Made by a program: the position numbers and the translations under genes
Assembly (NCBI RefSeq): GCF_907164915.1
Contig: NC_061867.1
Span: forward strand, 39,168,338 to 39,232,337
Length of the DNA stretch: 64,000 nucleotides
Source: Impatiens glandulifera
Taxonomy: Eukaryota; Streptophyta; Magnoliopsida; Ericales; Balsaminaceae
Reading direction: 5' to 3'
In this document: piece by piece, positions 11,480 through 23,192 of the stretch
Numbering within the stretch: the first letter of the stretch is position 1
How the letters are laid out: the number at the start of each line of letters is the position of its first letter
Notes under the pieces: model-generated
Told to the model about the DNA's origin: nothing
The model's input: the letters and a program-made list of their open reading frames with translations, nothing else
Databases searched by the model: none

Positions 11480-14400
11480 TTTCTATAATGAAGCTCGAAG
11501 TTTGAGAAATTCAATATCGGTTTGCGTGTCAGGAGTAATCTTTTAAAATATAACATTATTTAAAAGATTTTTTTTACAACATTTGAAATTAATTAAAAAT
11601 AATTAATTTGGGGATCAATTTTAAATAATCCAAGGATTTGTGATAATCAAATTAAGGTTTAAAAATATATTCCAAACAAGTCTATACAAAATATTTTGAA
11701 AGCATTTTCTATTTTTTCGGGACTTTTAGAAAATGGTTTGGGGTTATAATTTTGGATTTTGAAAATGAAAACCAAACAAGTACTAGGATTGGTGTCCCAA
11801 ACCTTAAGTTCATTTTCATCGGGCGGGGTCTAGGATCCTCGGTCGGATCCATCGGTCCTAGGTAAGAAACCTCGGTCGGAGTGCGGGACTCTCGATCCTA
11901 TCATCGGTCATATGTTAGGGAATTCTCAGTTGAGGTCAATATTCGGTTCAACCTCTTGGTTAGACCTCTCAATCTTGGGTGGAAATTGTTAGTCCTTGGT
12001 TCGGGAGCTCTTAGTATTAGGTCTGACCTCTCGATCAAATGTGAAAATCCTCGGTCGAACATCTCGGTCCTAGCAGAAAAACATCGGTTGGACATCTCGG
12101 TTTTGGCTAACAAGCCTCAATCGGACATGTCGGTCCTAGGTTAAGTTTCTCGGGCAGACCTGTCGGTCCTCAAGAACATCAAAATTGTAGATGTTTGTAA
12201 TTTTGATGGAGGCTTGAATTCTTCGATCCAAGGGCCTAGGTAGATTCACAAAGCTCCTAGGAACATTTAGAACATCATCCTAAGGTATCAATCGACCTAG
12301 GTGATGATTAATTTGTTTAAAACATTTTGTAGCAAAAAATTGGGTATTTGGTTTTAAAGATGTCTCAGGTGAAAGGAGCTAGCCAATAACTTCCTTATAC
12401 CTCATATACTTGAATGGTACCTAAAAAAGAACATTTGATGTTCGTTTGGACCAAATTAAGAACTCAAAAATTTTAATTATTTTGAAAATTTTGATTTTGA
12501 TCAAACATGATCGGGATGGATCAAACATGATCTAAACAGATGTCCGACATCATTACAATCATGTTGGAAAGATTTCTAGGCTGCGATCCACAAGCGTTAA
12601 CCCAAGAACAGCAAACCTATGTTTTTTATTTTTCAAATTCAAATTTGGGTATTTATTTTTAAGTCCGATTGATCGATTTTAACTTTCATAGAAAAGTCAT
12701 AAATGATCATAATATCGATTTTAAATCATCAAATTCAAGAACTAGACAGCATACAAGCCTATGGTCAAACTGGGAGTATGAATTAAAGGATGATTGGGAG
12801 CTCACCAAGGATTGGAGAAAACTCCTTAGACTTCAGGAAAAAATTTGAGATGCCTGGTTCCAAGCTTTAGAGCCTTATACATAATTTTCGAAAAATCAAA
12901 AGCTTTGAGCATCAATGGCGGATTTTTTTATTTCTTTTTATTTGAGGCTTGAGATGTTATCTCATGGCTTTGGAAATGTTGAGGGAGACTATTTATAGCC
13001 TCCCGAAGTTGGTTGAGAACTTTAAGTGGATCGAATCAGCCAAAAGTCATTAATGGCGTTTGATTGTTCTTGGATTAACTTGTTGATATAGGCAGTGATT
13101 ATGCCTATATATGTAGAGGAAATGATTACCATGGTAGGGTGATCATTTCACGAAAATCCATCTTTGAAAAATCAAAGATGGCTACAAATGGTTATTCATT
13201 CGGCGTTGCGATGGAGATGATGATCAGAGGATGAAATAATGTTGTTTTGAGCGGTTTATTGGCGTTCCGTCACAGTTCCATCGTGTTTCAGTTAACGAAT
13301 ATTAGTTGATTTGCTACAATGTGGGCGCGCATTTCTTCGCCTACAGCGGGTTACGCGAGCGCTTTTTGGGTGTTAGATGAAAATCCAGCGTCCATCCAAA
13401 GGCTCTGGTTTCGGTTGTAACTGTATTTCTGTAATTCGACTACACCCGATTATATATTTATTTTTTATTTTAAAACCTTAAGAGTTTGTTTAAAATTGAT
13501 TTTTATTTCACCCTTTGACTTTAATTTTGATGTTTTTAAATACACAAAATATTAAAAATAAACATGAGAAATATTTTGCAAATTTATTAATAATTTTTTA
13601 TATATATTTTAGGGTTAAATAAATAATTTTTGGGATGAAATATGTACCTCGTTTCATCCTAAATTATTTATTTTAATCCCTTAATTTTTTTTAAATTATT
13701 TTAGGATAAAAATAAGTATAATATTTATCCCAAATAATTTTATTTTTTTGTTTTGGCCATTTTCCTTCATTAATTAGACTTTAATTATCACAAAAATTAG
13801 TTTAATTAATGTTTTAATTAAGTTTTATCTTTGGGGTTAATTATTTTAATTTTATTTATTCAAAAATAAATCAAAATAATTATTTTAATTTTATAAATTG
13901 GGTAGGTAGATTTTTAGTGTTTGCAATAATTAATTGATAAAACTATTTTAAACAACACTAATATTTGTGGTTGAGATATTTGGAGGAAGACATGTTAATG
14001 ACATATGATATTGTAGAAAGATATTATCTCAATAAATAAAGGCATAAAGACATGAGCAATAAAAGTGAGACTCATTTCTTTATGTGGTGTATCTTACATT
14101 CGACGATACAATTTTCTGTATGTGAACACGATTCAATATATGAACAAAAATCATATATATTCTTATGGTCAATCCAATAGGAAGACTTTGATAAGATCGT
14201 GAGTGATAACTCATACAAATATTTTGATATCAAGTTAAATGAAATGGAGATGGTAGAAACAATATATTAAATTAGTTAAGAAATTGTGATACCAGAATAA
14301 AAGAGATTGATAAATTTTAAAAAGTTAAATTATTATTGCTTGATAATTAACATTTATATATTGTTGTAAAAAATAATATGCAAAATGTTAACATTTAATG

Positions 14401-14520
14401 CCAAAAATCTCTTAAGAAAACCTTCAAATTTTTTAAAGAAAATTTAAGAGTTATTTTTTTATAAATAAGTGATGATATTATATTGACTCTGGATCCTTAA
14501 ACATTATATTTTAATTTTTA
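11480..14520 (+). repeat. Dispersed non-coding repeat, copy B
   Basis: Second copy of the block described at 6915-10620. Matching landmarks are TTGCGTGTCAGGAGTAATC near 11520, TCGGTCCTAGG phrases at 11820-12170, a segment ending AGATGAAAATCCAGCGTCC near 13380, AT-rich DNA, and a final part at 14265-14520 with AAATCTCTTAAGAAAA and GGATCCTTAAACAT. Divergence from copy A is substantial with many small indels, so the duplication or insertions are old. No gene is supported inside it; the open frames near 11881-12144 arise from the CGGTC-rich stretch. Confidence 0.65.
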
Positions 14521-15399
14521 AGAACAAATAATTTATTTATTAATCAATTATTTGAAATTAATAAATTATATTATTAAAAATGATATTATAAAAAAGATTG
14601 TTTAACTGTTTTTTTTAAAGTAAGTTTGAAATAATAATTAATTTTATAAATTATTTTTGGTAAATGTTTACAAGCACTTTTGTTGGTATGGATTATTTGA
14701 ACAATTTAATGAGTTATTTAAATAATGAATTCTTTTTTCACTTATCTTTTAATCAATTAAATTAATAAATTTATTTATCAAAATATTAAAATACTTTTTA
14801 TTATATTTTTAAATAAATTTATTTTGATAAAATATTAATATATTTTTAGTTTTATTTTTATTATTATTAATTCATTTTTTTTATAATTTAATATCAAATA
14901 AAATTATTTAAATAAGTCTTAATACTTATTTAAATAACCCAAAAATCAGAAGAAAGGTAAACTATATCCCTTAAACGGTTGTTCAATCAACATCATGGAT
15001 AATGATTATATGATAATTTATTTTAGATACATCTAAATAATCACACATCAATAATGCATTACTATTTAATTAAATAAAGTAATGAAGAAACACATAAATT
15101 GAGCTAGATTAATATTTTTTTTGTTGACCTTTATTTAATTTTTATACAATTTATTTATCAATTAAAATATTTAAATATTTTGACTTTATTTTATATTATT
15201 TTAAATAAAAAGAAAATTACAGTGTAATTCAAATGAACAAAATATATATAAAAAAAAAAAACCTTGAAATAACCATTACCAGACAAACTTATAAGTAGAC
15301 AAAATTCTGCTAACCATTCCAAACCTCCATGCTCTTTTTCAATTCAAAATTCTCCATACTCTCTCTCTCTAGCAATCTCCACCAGTCATTTTTTCTCCT
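14521..15399 (+). other. AT-rich intergenic DNA and BODYGUARD-like promoter
   Basis: AT-rich sequence with no gene. Close to the next gene, CTTATAAGTAGAC (about 15289-15301) is a plausible TATA element, and a CT-rich leader with CTCTCTCTCTCTAG (15360-15373) precedes the start codon, as is common in plant 5' untranslated regions. The promoter reading is inference. Confidence 0.45.
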
Positions 15400-18042
15400 A
15401 TGGATTGGGAAGTTCTGTGGAGAAAATGGCCCAGTATAACAGCTGAATTCTTCATCACCACAACGAGCTTTCTTGTCTTTCTGTTCCTTGATCTTATTGA
15501 GGTTATCCTGTGTGTATTCTATAGATACGTGGACGAGCTACTCGAAGGGAAGGCCGCTCCATGTTACTGTCAGATCAGGACACAACATAATGGAGCCATT
15601 GTTGAATGTGAAAGAGAAAGTCTGCTTTCTGAAACACTTTTCGCCCGAAAAAACATTTTCCGGGAAAAGGGTTTGCTTAGATTCGCAACAAAGTGGGAAG
15701 ATTTTCGGACTGAAGATTGTGGGTGGGTGAATCAGAGGTGGTCCGATTGTGGGTGTGAGTCGTGCGTTTCGTGGACGACCAATGATGATAAGCTTCGTCT
15801 TCATGTTGTGGTGAAAGGTACTCTCACTGCTGTTATCAAGGGATAAACCTTAGATGAAGAAGAAATAATACTAAAGCAATATGCTCTGTTGATTTTGTAT
15901 ATTTAACTGATACAGATTATGTTAAATTAGAATCTCAATTGATTAAGCTGCCCTTGATGATTTCTGCTAATCTGTATCCTTGATTTGTCAGCCCTGATTT
16001 TGTGGAATTTATTGGATAGTTAGTAATTGGGCTAGATAAACCCTAGTCATATATGACTATTTTTTTTTTTCTCTTTTGTCAACTTGCTCACTATCTAAAT
16101 GAAATCAATTTCATACACATAGTACTAGCATGAAAAATAGGATTGGCCATGTGAATATTGTCACGTTATAACATAGGTGGTTGTTCTATTTCTGTGACAA
16201 TTAGCTTGCATGAAGTGTAAAAATAATTGATTGAATTGTTATCTCTCAGAAGCAGTTTCAGAGGAAGAAGAAACAGAAAATGTGATATTCTTGCATGGTT
16301 TTATGTCATCTTCCTCATTTTGGACAGAAACCATTTTCCCTAACATATCTTTGCTCACAAACCGCAAGTTTAGGTTTTTCGCGGTAGATCTCTTGGGCTT
16401 TGGAAGAAGCCCAAAGCCAAGGGATTGCTTATACACACTGAAGGATCATTTGGACATGATTGAGAATTCAACCATTTTTCCTTCTCAACTGAATTCATTT
16501 CACTTAGTTGCTCACTCTATGGGCTGTGTACTTGCCTTGGCCTTAGCTGCAAGACACCCCCATGCTGTGAAATCCATTACTTTGTTTGCACCGGTGAGTT
16601 TTTGTGTGATTTCTTATTTACTTTTAGACCCATCTTTTTTATTTTTCCTGTGTGATATGAGTTTATATAACAAAGATGTAAAGCGACTTCTTGAAATATA
16701 TAAAAAGTATAGTAAGTAACTGAGATAACCTCAGATGATAGAGATCATGATAACCTTAGAACATCAAACCAAACAAATACAGGCATCAGGAGCTTATTCC
16801 ATAGAAATATTGCCTTGTTCTTCCACCTCCCAACTTTTGTAATATCTTCATAAAGATTTTTTGTTTTAAAATGAAACGTTTATTCTCTAGAGGGAACTAG
16901 AACGACCCTCCAAAGTCATATTCTCTCGTTTCAATCTGGACATTTTAGTGAGAATCGAACCTTAAAAATTTAGTCTATTAGACAAGAATAGCTACCTCGG
17001 TGATTCCCCTTTAACTTCTTCTCTTACTAAATTTGAGTGAAAATTCATACTGCACTCAATTCTATATTGATATGTTTCTAATTTTGGTTTTTTTATCTTC
17101 CTTTTAGCTTTTAACATTGTTCTTCCTCTATTTTTCAAAAGATTCCCACTTTTCTGTATTCCCTGAGCCTTATCACTATTTAAGGAAACACTTACTATCA
17201 TGCATATAAATCCCTAAAAGAAGTATTACCTTTGATTCGTCTAGCATCTTTCCAAGCAGTATCCTCTTCATCCATCTTTTGAGGTTTGAAATTGTTTACT
17301 ACAAGTACTTTATTATTCTGGCAGATGAATTATTTGACTATCAAATTGATGTTTTATCGCCAGAAATAGTGTTATTTTCCACATTCAATGACCTTCAAAT
17401 GATCTATTTTGCTTTCAGCCTTATCTTGCTCATGATAAAGAAGAGGAAGCTAGTTTAATGGCACTTGAAAGACTTGCTATAAGGAGAATATGGCCACCGT
17501 TGTTGTTTGGTTCTGCGGTTATGTCATGGTATGAGCACTTGGGCCGATGTGTATGTTTCGTGGTGTGCAGGAACCATAAGATCTGGGAGGGTATTCTAAA
17601 GCTAATAACTGGAAGAAGGTAGATACAAAACAAATTCATAGAAATGAAGACAAAGAGAGTTTTGTAGCAGCTGAGTTAAAAGGTAATAATTAACCTTCGC
17701 TGACTCCTCTGTTTGTGTTTCAGGAATCTTGATTTTAAGATCATGGACATGACCCGACACACCCATCATTCAGCTTGGCACACGATGCACAATGTAATAT
17801 GTGGCGGAGCAAAGTTTGTGGACGGGTATTTGGAAATATTGAAGAGGTCGAAAGTGAAAATAAATGTAATCCAAGGGGGACGAGATAAAGTGGTTCCACC
17901 TGAATGCAGTGCCAACTTGAAGAAAAAGGTCCCAGATGCAGATATTCATATCATCCCAAACGCCGATCACAGTGTGATTTTCGGGAGAGAAAATGATTTA
18001 ACCCGATATTTGGAGACCATATGGTGGTCATGGAACGAGTGA
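15400..18042 (+). CDS. BODYGUARD-like alpha/beta hydrolase (4 exons)
   Basis: Modelled exons are 15400-15817, 16250-16593, 17419-17618 and 17724-18042. All junctions are GT-AG, phases agree, and the product is 426 aa. The N-terminus has a hydrophobic segment (about residues 20-42) followed by a Cys-rich CYCQIR motif. The hydrolase fold carries the oxyanion HGF (155-157), nucleophile elbow AHSMG (Ser229), a candidate acid Asp375 in GGRDKVVPP, and His403 in NADHSVIFGRE. The signature HTHHSAWHTMHNVICGG (333-349) and overall layout match the BODYGUARD family, cell-wall or extracellular-space proteins needed for cuticle formation in Arabidopsis. Substrate is unproven for the family. Which paralogue this is cannot be decided; at 426 aa it is somewhat short for the family. 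Start chosen at the first Met before the membrane segment. A SINE lies in intron 2. Confidence 0.88.
16893..17012 (-). mobile_element. SINE-like insertion in BODYGUARD-like intron
   Basis: On the minus strand, an A-box-like GAGGTAGCTATTCTTGTC and a B-box-like AAGGTTCGATTCTCACT (16948-16964) sit in tRNA-like spacing. It lies within the second intron of the hydrolase gene. The boundaries are approximate and no target duplication was identified. Confidence 0.5.
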
Positions 18043-18557
18043 GTTCTTTACCTCTTGAGTCCATTGTTCAATCAGATCTTCATAACTCAAGCTCTTTCAT
18101 CAGCCTATGAACCTGAAGAAATAAGATCAAACTGTTTCTATTTCTCAATTTTTGGATTGTAATTTTTATGTATGTTATTATTATTTACTCTTGTTACTTT
18201 AAGATTTAAATTATAATATTGACATATGATAAAAAGAGTATTTATTTCTTTCTACTTTATTATAACGATATTTATTAGATAAGATTAAACATTTAAATAC
18301 TTAATGCTGTGAATGAGAACCAAGGACCAATTATTATCTTTAAATCAATGTAGTCAATCCTCTCAAAGTAGAGCGTTTCTGGGTTAGAGTAAGTGAATTC
18401 AAAGTATCTTAATATGTAGATATGTGCGAGTGTATAATTATAAGTCTAACCTGAATTTGTATTGACTATAAAATAGTAGTATGTATTTTATACATTTTGT
18501 AAGTAGAATGATTTAATTGATTATGACTAGATAGTCTAAGGCCTATTATGAAGTCTT

Positions 18558-19104
18558 TGTTGGGATACTAGGAGATGAAGTATCCCTTAATTCAAGAACA
18601 ACAACAACATCGAACAATTGCGGAAATGAAAAAAACAAACTAAAGAACGCATACACAATATTTATAGTGGTTCGGCCAAAACAGGCTTACGTCCACTTTG
18701 AAGCACAATAGGCTCTCAACTTTATTATCAAGAATGTTATATGAGTATTACAATAATTCTCTATAATGAAATCTCACACACAACTCACAAGGAAGCGATG
18801 CTCTCAAGGCAAAAACTTGGCTTTCTAAAGTGCCCGACTGCACCTTTAAATAAGCCTCAATTAGGTCAATATCAATATTTTGTGCAAATCTCTCAAAAAG
18901 CTTCCAAAATATTTTTACCATATTTCCTAATTATATTTCCATAACAAAAGATCTACTTTCCTTTTGTGTTAATCTTATCTCCTAATATCAAGATTATACA
19001 TCAAAAGATATAGTTTCCTTTTGTTGAATATACCCTTTCCTTGTACTAAGAATGTGTATCATGAATATACCATATTTGTAATATTTGTAAATCCATTCTC
19101 AACA
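18558..19104 (-). repeat. 3' LTR of non-autonomous element copy 1
   Basis: 547-bp LTR. On the plus strand it begins TGTTGGGATACTAGG and ends ATTCTCAACA. It is nearly identical to 21853-22400. The interior boundary shows a purine-rich tract on the minus strand, which makes this the 3' LTR. Confidence 0.9.
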
Positions 19105-19849
19105 CTCCACCTTAATTTACAAGTTATCTCCGCCTTGTCTTTCATCATTTTTCTTTATCAACAAGAAAAGTCTTCATAGCTCCTAAATCTAGAAACCGCC
19201 ATCATATCGGCAACATTGTCAACTTCTAGTTAACAGCTTCTCTTTGCTCGATTATGATCCTCTCGATGTATAAACCCACATCGAGCTTTAGCATGGAAAA
19301 CCCCTTCGACAAGAGTAAAGCCACGGGACCCTTAGGCCGCTTAAATCATCCACTATATCACATATAATAGGTTACACAATGTTTTTTTTGCAAATTAAGA
19401 TTTATAATCTAACAGATTACATAAACCTTCAAAAAATATCATCATCATCAAAGATGGTACATACATGTAAAATGTATCTTCACCAATGGTGGAAATACTC
19501 AAACCTAGGTATCTAAGGAGTGAAGAGAAAGTAGTTGAAGAAAATGAACATTTTCTTCCTAACACCTTCCTTCGTCTTGATTCGTCTCCCTCTCTTTCTC
19601 TTGTTCTTGTCTTTGGAATTTACAATCTGACTAATTACGTAAATCTTCAAGAACAACATCATCATAAAAGATGGATTATACATATATAATGTATCTTCAC
19701 ATATTATGGAAATACCTAATCATAAGTATCTAGGGAGTAAAGAAAAAGTAGTTGAAGAAACATATGTTTTCTTCCTAACACCTACCTCCGTCTTGATTCG
19801 CCTCCCTCTTCGTCTTCTTCCTTTTCAAAATTAGATATCTGTCAAAACC

Positions 19850-20070
19850 TGAGGACACCCAGAACGAACTTCCATCGCCTACTCCTCAAAATAAGATATC
19901 AATCGAAAGCCGAGAAGACCCAAGACGAACTTCCATCGTCTACTTCTTCAAAATCAAATATCTACCAAAACCGAGGACACCCCAGACAAACATCCATCGT
20001 CTACTTCCTCAAAGTTAGATACTTATTGAAAACTGAAAAGACCCAAGACAAACTTACATTGTCTAAATAT
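19850..20070 (-). repeat. Internal 61-bp tandem array
   Basis: Four imperfect units at about 61-bp period, each with the minus-strand phrase TAGACGATGGAAGTTCGTCT (variants at about 19871, 19932, 19993 and 20050). The same array, with the same period, recurs in the related element at 49085-49240. It is non-coding. Confidence 0.8.
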
Positions 20071-20256
20071 TTAGGTATCCAACGACATCTCTTTACTCAA
20101 GCTCAAGATCTAGCTAAATATTTGTCACCCATCTTGCCTTGAACTTTGCACACTCAACCAACTTGAACCGCATACTTCTCTAATTATCTTCAATTGTTTT
20201 CACCATGCTTCATAGTTTCTTCGAAAGAAATCGCAAATGTCCTTCCATTTGAATTG

Positions 20257-20740
20257 ATCGAGCCTCTCATTTAGCCCATTTTTCATGACTAGGAATCACA
20301 TTCAAGGTCTCATTCATCTCCTCACATTAGATGTCAATTCAATGATCTCATTCACCTTCGAATTGATTGAGCCTCTCATCTAGCCCCTTTTCATGACTAG
20401 GAATCACATTCAAGGTCTCATTCATCTCCTCACATTAGATGTCAATTCAATGATCTCATTCACCTTCGAATTGATTGAGCCTCTCATCTAGCCCCTTTTT
20501 CATGACTAGGAATCTCATTCAACGTCTCAAACCTCTTCTCAATAAGATGACAAATAAATCATCTCATTAATCTTACCTATGATCCACAATGCATGGACAA
20601 TTAAGATAGAACAAAAGAAGTACCCAAATCATCACCTTTGAATTAACCGAGTCTCCCATCTAGCCCGTTTTTTCATGACTAGGAATCTCACTCAAGGTCT
20701 TGTTCATCTTCTCGCATTGAAAGATAATGCAATGATTTCT
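20257..20740 (-). repeat. Internal 108-bp tandem array
   Basis: Units anchored on plus-strand GACTAGGAATC at 20287, 20395 and 20504 give a 108-109 bp period, with a fourth anchor at 20678 after a longer unit. Shared phrases are AAGGTCTCATTCATCTCCTC and GAGCCTCTCATCTAGCCC. A diverged version lies at 48455-48830, in the same relative position in the second element. Confidence 0.82.
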
Positions 20741-21499
20741 TCTTAGTTCATTTGAGAGTATCTTCATGATGTCTCCACCTAAATTTATAAGTGTCTTCCT
20801 CTTCTTGGTCTTTCATTCATATTGCGTGTTAACTAGCAATATGTCAATCCTTAATCACCCACCAACTTAATACAATCTAGCAATTTTGGCCTGAAGGATT
20901 GCATTGTCAACACGTCGACGTGTACCATTCTTTTCTTCATCCATGGCCAATGATACCTCTTCATTAAGGTCATCCTGCTCCCCAACATTAGAAGAAATAT
21001 CAATGGTCCCATGACAATTCTCCCCGGCAGTGTATATTTTTGATGACATATCTCCACCTCGAGTTGTGATCTCCCTTAAATCACTACTTGTGTCTTCATT
21101 GTGTGTGCTCCAACTTGTGAAACTTCACATCTTGACATAGCATAACATTATCTCCACCTTCTTCCATCTAAACTCTATACCCTATGACATTTTTTGAAAT
21201 CCAATAGAGAAAATTTTCTTTGTCATTGGTTCCAGATTCCCTTACATTACCATGAGTTAAAGTTATTGCACCAAGAACTTCTTTCTTACCCAATTCTTGC
21301 AAGCCTTTGAGACCAAGCCTCAGATGCCAAAACATTGATATATATTGAGTGACCTCGGAGATAATAACTAAACATACTTGTGAATTACCTTATAGAGAAT
21401 ACACATCGTTTTTATTAACTCCTTCCATAACAACTAAAGTACATTGCTCACCAGCAATGGTCCATCTCTTTCCTTCCAAACACTTCTATTATGCTTCTT

Positions 21500-21600
21500 T
21501 AATTTTAGGCAGTCTTTTCTGAAGTATCTTTCCTTTTAACATCGGAAGCACTTCACCTTTTCTTTAGTCTTCAACATAGACTTAGAAGTCTTACCGCTTT
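21500..21600 (-). pseudogene. Degenerate gag zinc knuckle
   Basis: Minus-strand translation of about 21515-21575 shows KCFRC, a stop codon, KERYFRKDC, then LKLK. This keeps the spacing of a Copia gag CCHC knuckle (C-x2-C-x4-H-x4-C), with a stop inside and the His position read as Tyr. It is the only recognisable coding relic in the element and places it in the Copia group by descent. Confidence 0.6.
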
Positions 21601-21838
21601 GCCTTCTTTCTCATGATGTTGTTTACCTCTTGTAAATATGTCTTCTCCATTGTCTTCTTGTCTACAATCTGCCATGTTGCTTTGTTCCTTAGACATCTTC
21701 TTCCACCTCAAACCTGACAGTCATTCATACCAACAAAAACTAAAACTTTGACATATTTTGGAAACCTCCCTAGAAATTGTTAAGAACCTTCGAAGGTGCC
21801 TCCAAGCTCTTAAGATTCCTCTCCTCTCGAATAGCCTC

Positions 21839-21850
21839 GCTCTGATACCA
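21839..21850 (-). promoter_or_regulatory. Primer-binding site (tRNA-iMet)
   Basis: On the minus strand this reads TGGTATCAGAGC, complementary to the 3' end of plant initiator methionine tRNA. It sits two bases inside the 5' LTR and fixes the element's orientation. Confidence 0.88.
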
Positions 21851-21852
21851 CT

Positions 21853-22400
21853 TGTTGGGATACCAGGAGATGAAGTATCCCTTAATTCAAGAACAAAAAC
21901 AACATTGAACAATTGCGGAAACGAAAGAAAGGAAACTAAAGAATGCATACACAATATTTATAGTGGTTCGGCCAAAATAGGCCTACGTCCACTTTGAAGC
22001 ACAAGAGGCTCTCAACTTTATTATCAAGAATGTTATATGAGTATTACAATGATTCTCTATAATGAAATCTCACACACAACTCACAAGGAAGCGATGCTCT
22101 CAAGGCAAAAACTTGGCTTTCTAAAGTGCATGACTGCACCTTTAAATAAGCCTCAATTAAGTCAATATCAATATCTTGTGCAAATCTCTCAAAGAGCTTC
22201 CAAAATATTCTTACCATATTTCCTAATTATATTTCTATAACAAAAGATCTACTTTCCCTTTGTGTTAATCTTATTTCCTAATAACAAGATTATACACCAA
22301 AAGATATAGTTTCATTTTGTTGAATATACCATTTCTTTGTACTAAGATTGTGTATCATGAATATACCATATTTGTAATATTTGTAAATCCATTCTTAACG
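21853..22400 (-). repeat. 5' LTR of non-autonomous element copy 1
   Basis: 548-bp LTR matching 18558-19104 almost throughout. Its outer end reads TTAACG where the partner reads CTCAACA, so the terminal CA has mutated. Confidence 0.88.
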
Positions 22401-23045
22401 GTCTTTGCCATGTAATATTGAACATGGTCAAAATTACAATCAAGTCAAGATTCTTATTGAGGTTACAAGTCCAAAAACAGTTAAAAGATATAACTTTCAC
22501 AATATTAGCTACCTCATTTTCGGTTATCTTTGTATTTACTAAATTAAACCTAAAATTTAATGTAACTTAATGGATGTTGAGCACAATTTTATGGATCAAT
22601 TAAAACCATAATAGGGTTATTTCCAAATTTAACATAGGCATATAATTTTTTCAAATCTAACCTTTTGCCTATGGAAAAAGACCCTTTTACCCTCAAATTA
22701 AAAAAAATCAAAAATCATTGTCAGTGGGACTTTCAGTTTCTTGTCTCACATTTCCCTCCCTCTCCCAACCTCCTCGTTTCAGTTTTCCCTTTTCTCCACC
22801 AACGTTCCTTCATCATCGCTGCGAACGATCCAACAAAAGCAAGGAAACCGGGAAGCCAAGGCGACACCGGAACATCTTCAACATTCTAATTAGTTTTTCA
22901 TTTTTCCGTTTCCGTCGTTTCATGCTGAAATGGAAAAATGTTTAGGGTTTCATCGTTTAGAGTCTAGGGTGTAGTTTAAGTGGTGTCTGAATGGTTTTAG
23001 AGCTTGGTTGATATGTTTTACGGTGGAATATGCATTTAACGAAGG

Positions 23046-23145
23046 CGACGATGCATCTGTCGCAAGCGGAAAATGCATCTGTCGCAGACGAATATGCATT
23101 ATTTGTCTGCGACATATGCATTTTTCGCCTGCGACAGATGCATTT
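23046..23145. repeat. Palindromic array of a 14-bp motif
   Basis: ATGCATCTGTCGCA occurs twice (about 23051 and 23073). Its inverse TGCGACATATGCAT or TGCGACAGATGCAT occurs twice (about 23107 and 23129), at nearly regular 22-bp spacing. The segment can fold into a hairpin of roughly 90 bp. It lies immediately upstream of the MULE reading frame. Confidence 0.75.
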
Positions 23146-23192
23146 TGCACAATTAACATGACTTCTGTGAATTTTTATCAATTGCAGATCAC

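Larger units (their letters stand above)
18553..22405 (-). mobile_element. Complete non-autonomous LTR retrotransposon (copy 1)
   Basis: Two direct LTRs (18558-19104 and 21853-22400) bound a 2.75 kb interior. Both are flanked by the same 5 bases GTCTT (18553-18557 and 22401-22405), a perfect target duplication. The primer-binding site complementary to initiator tRNA-Met is at 21839-21850 on the minus strand, two bases from the LTR, and a purine tract (AAGGTGGAG) lies just before the other LTR. The element therefore reads right to left. The interior has no intact gag or pol; it holds a degenerate Copia-type gag zinc knuckle (about 21520-21560) and two tandem arrays (20257-20740 and 19850-20070). 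The LTRs differ at only scattered positions, so insertion is fairly recent. A related element lies at 46467-49926 on the opposite strand. Confidence 0.88.
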
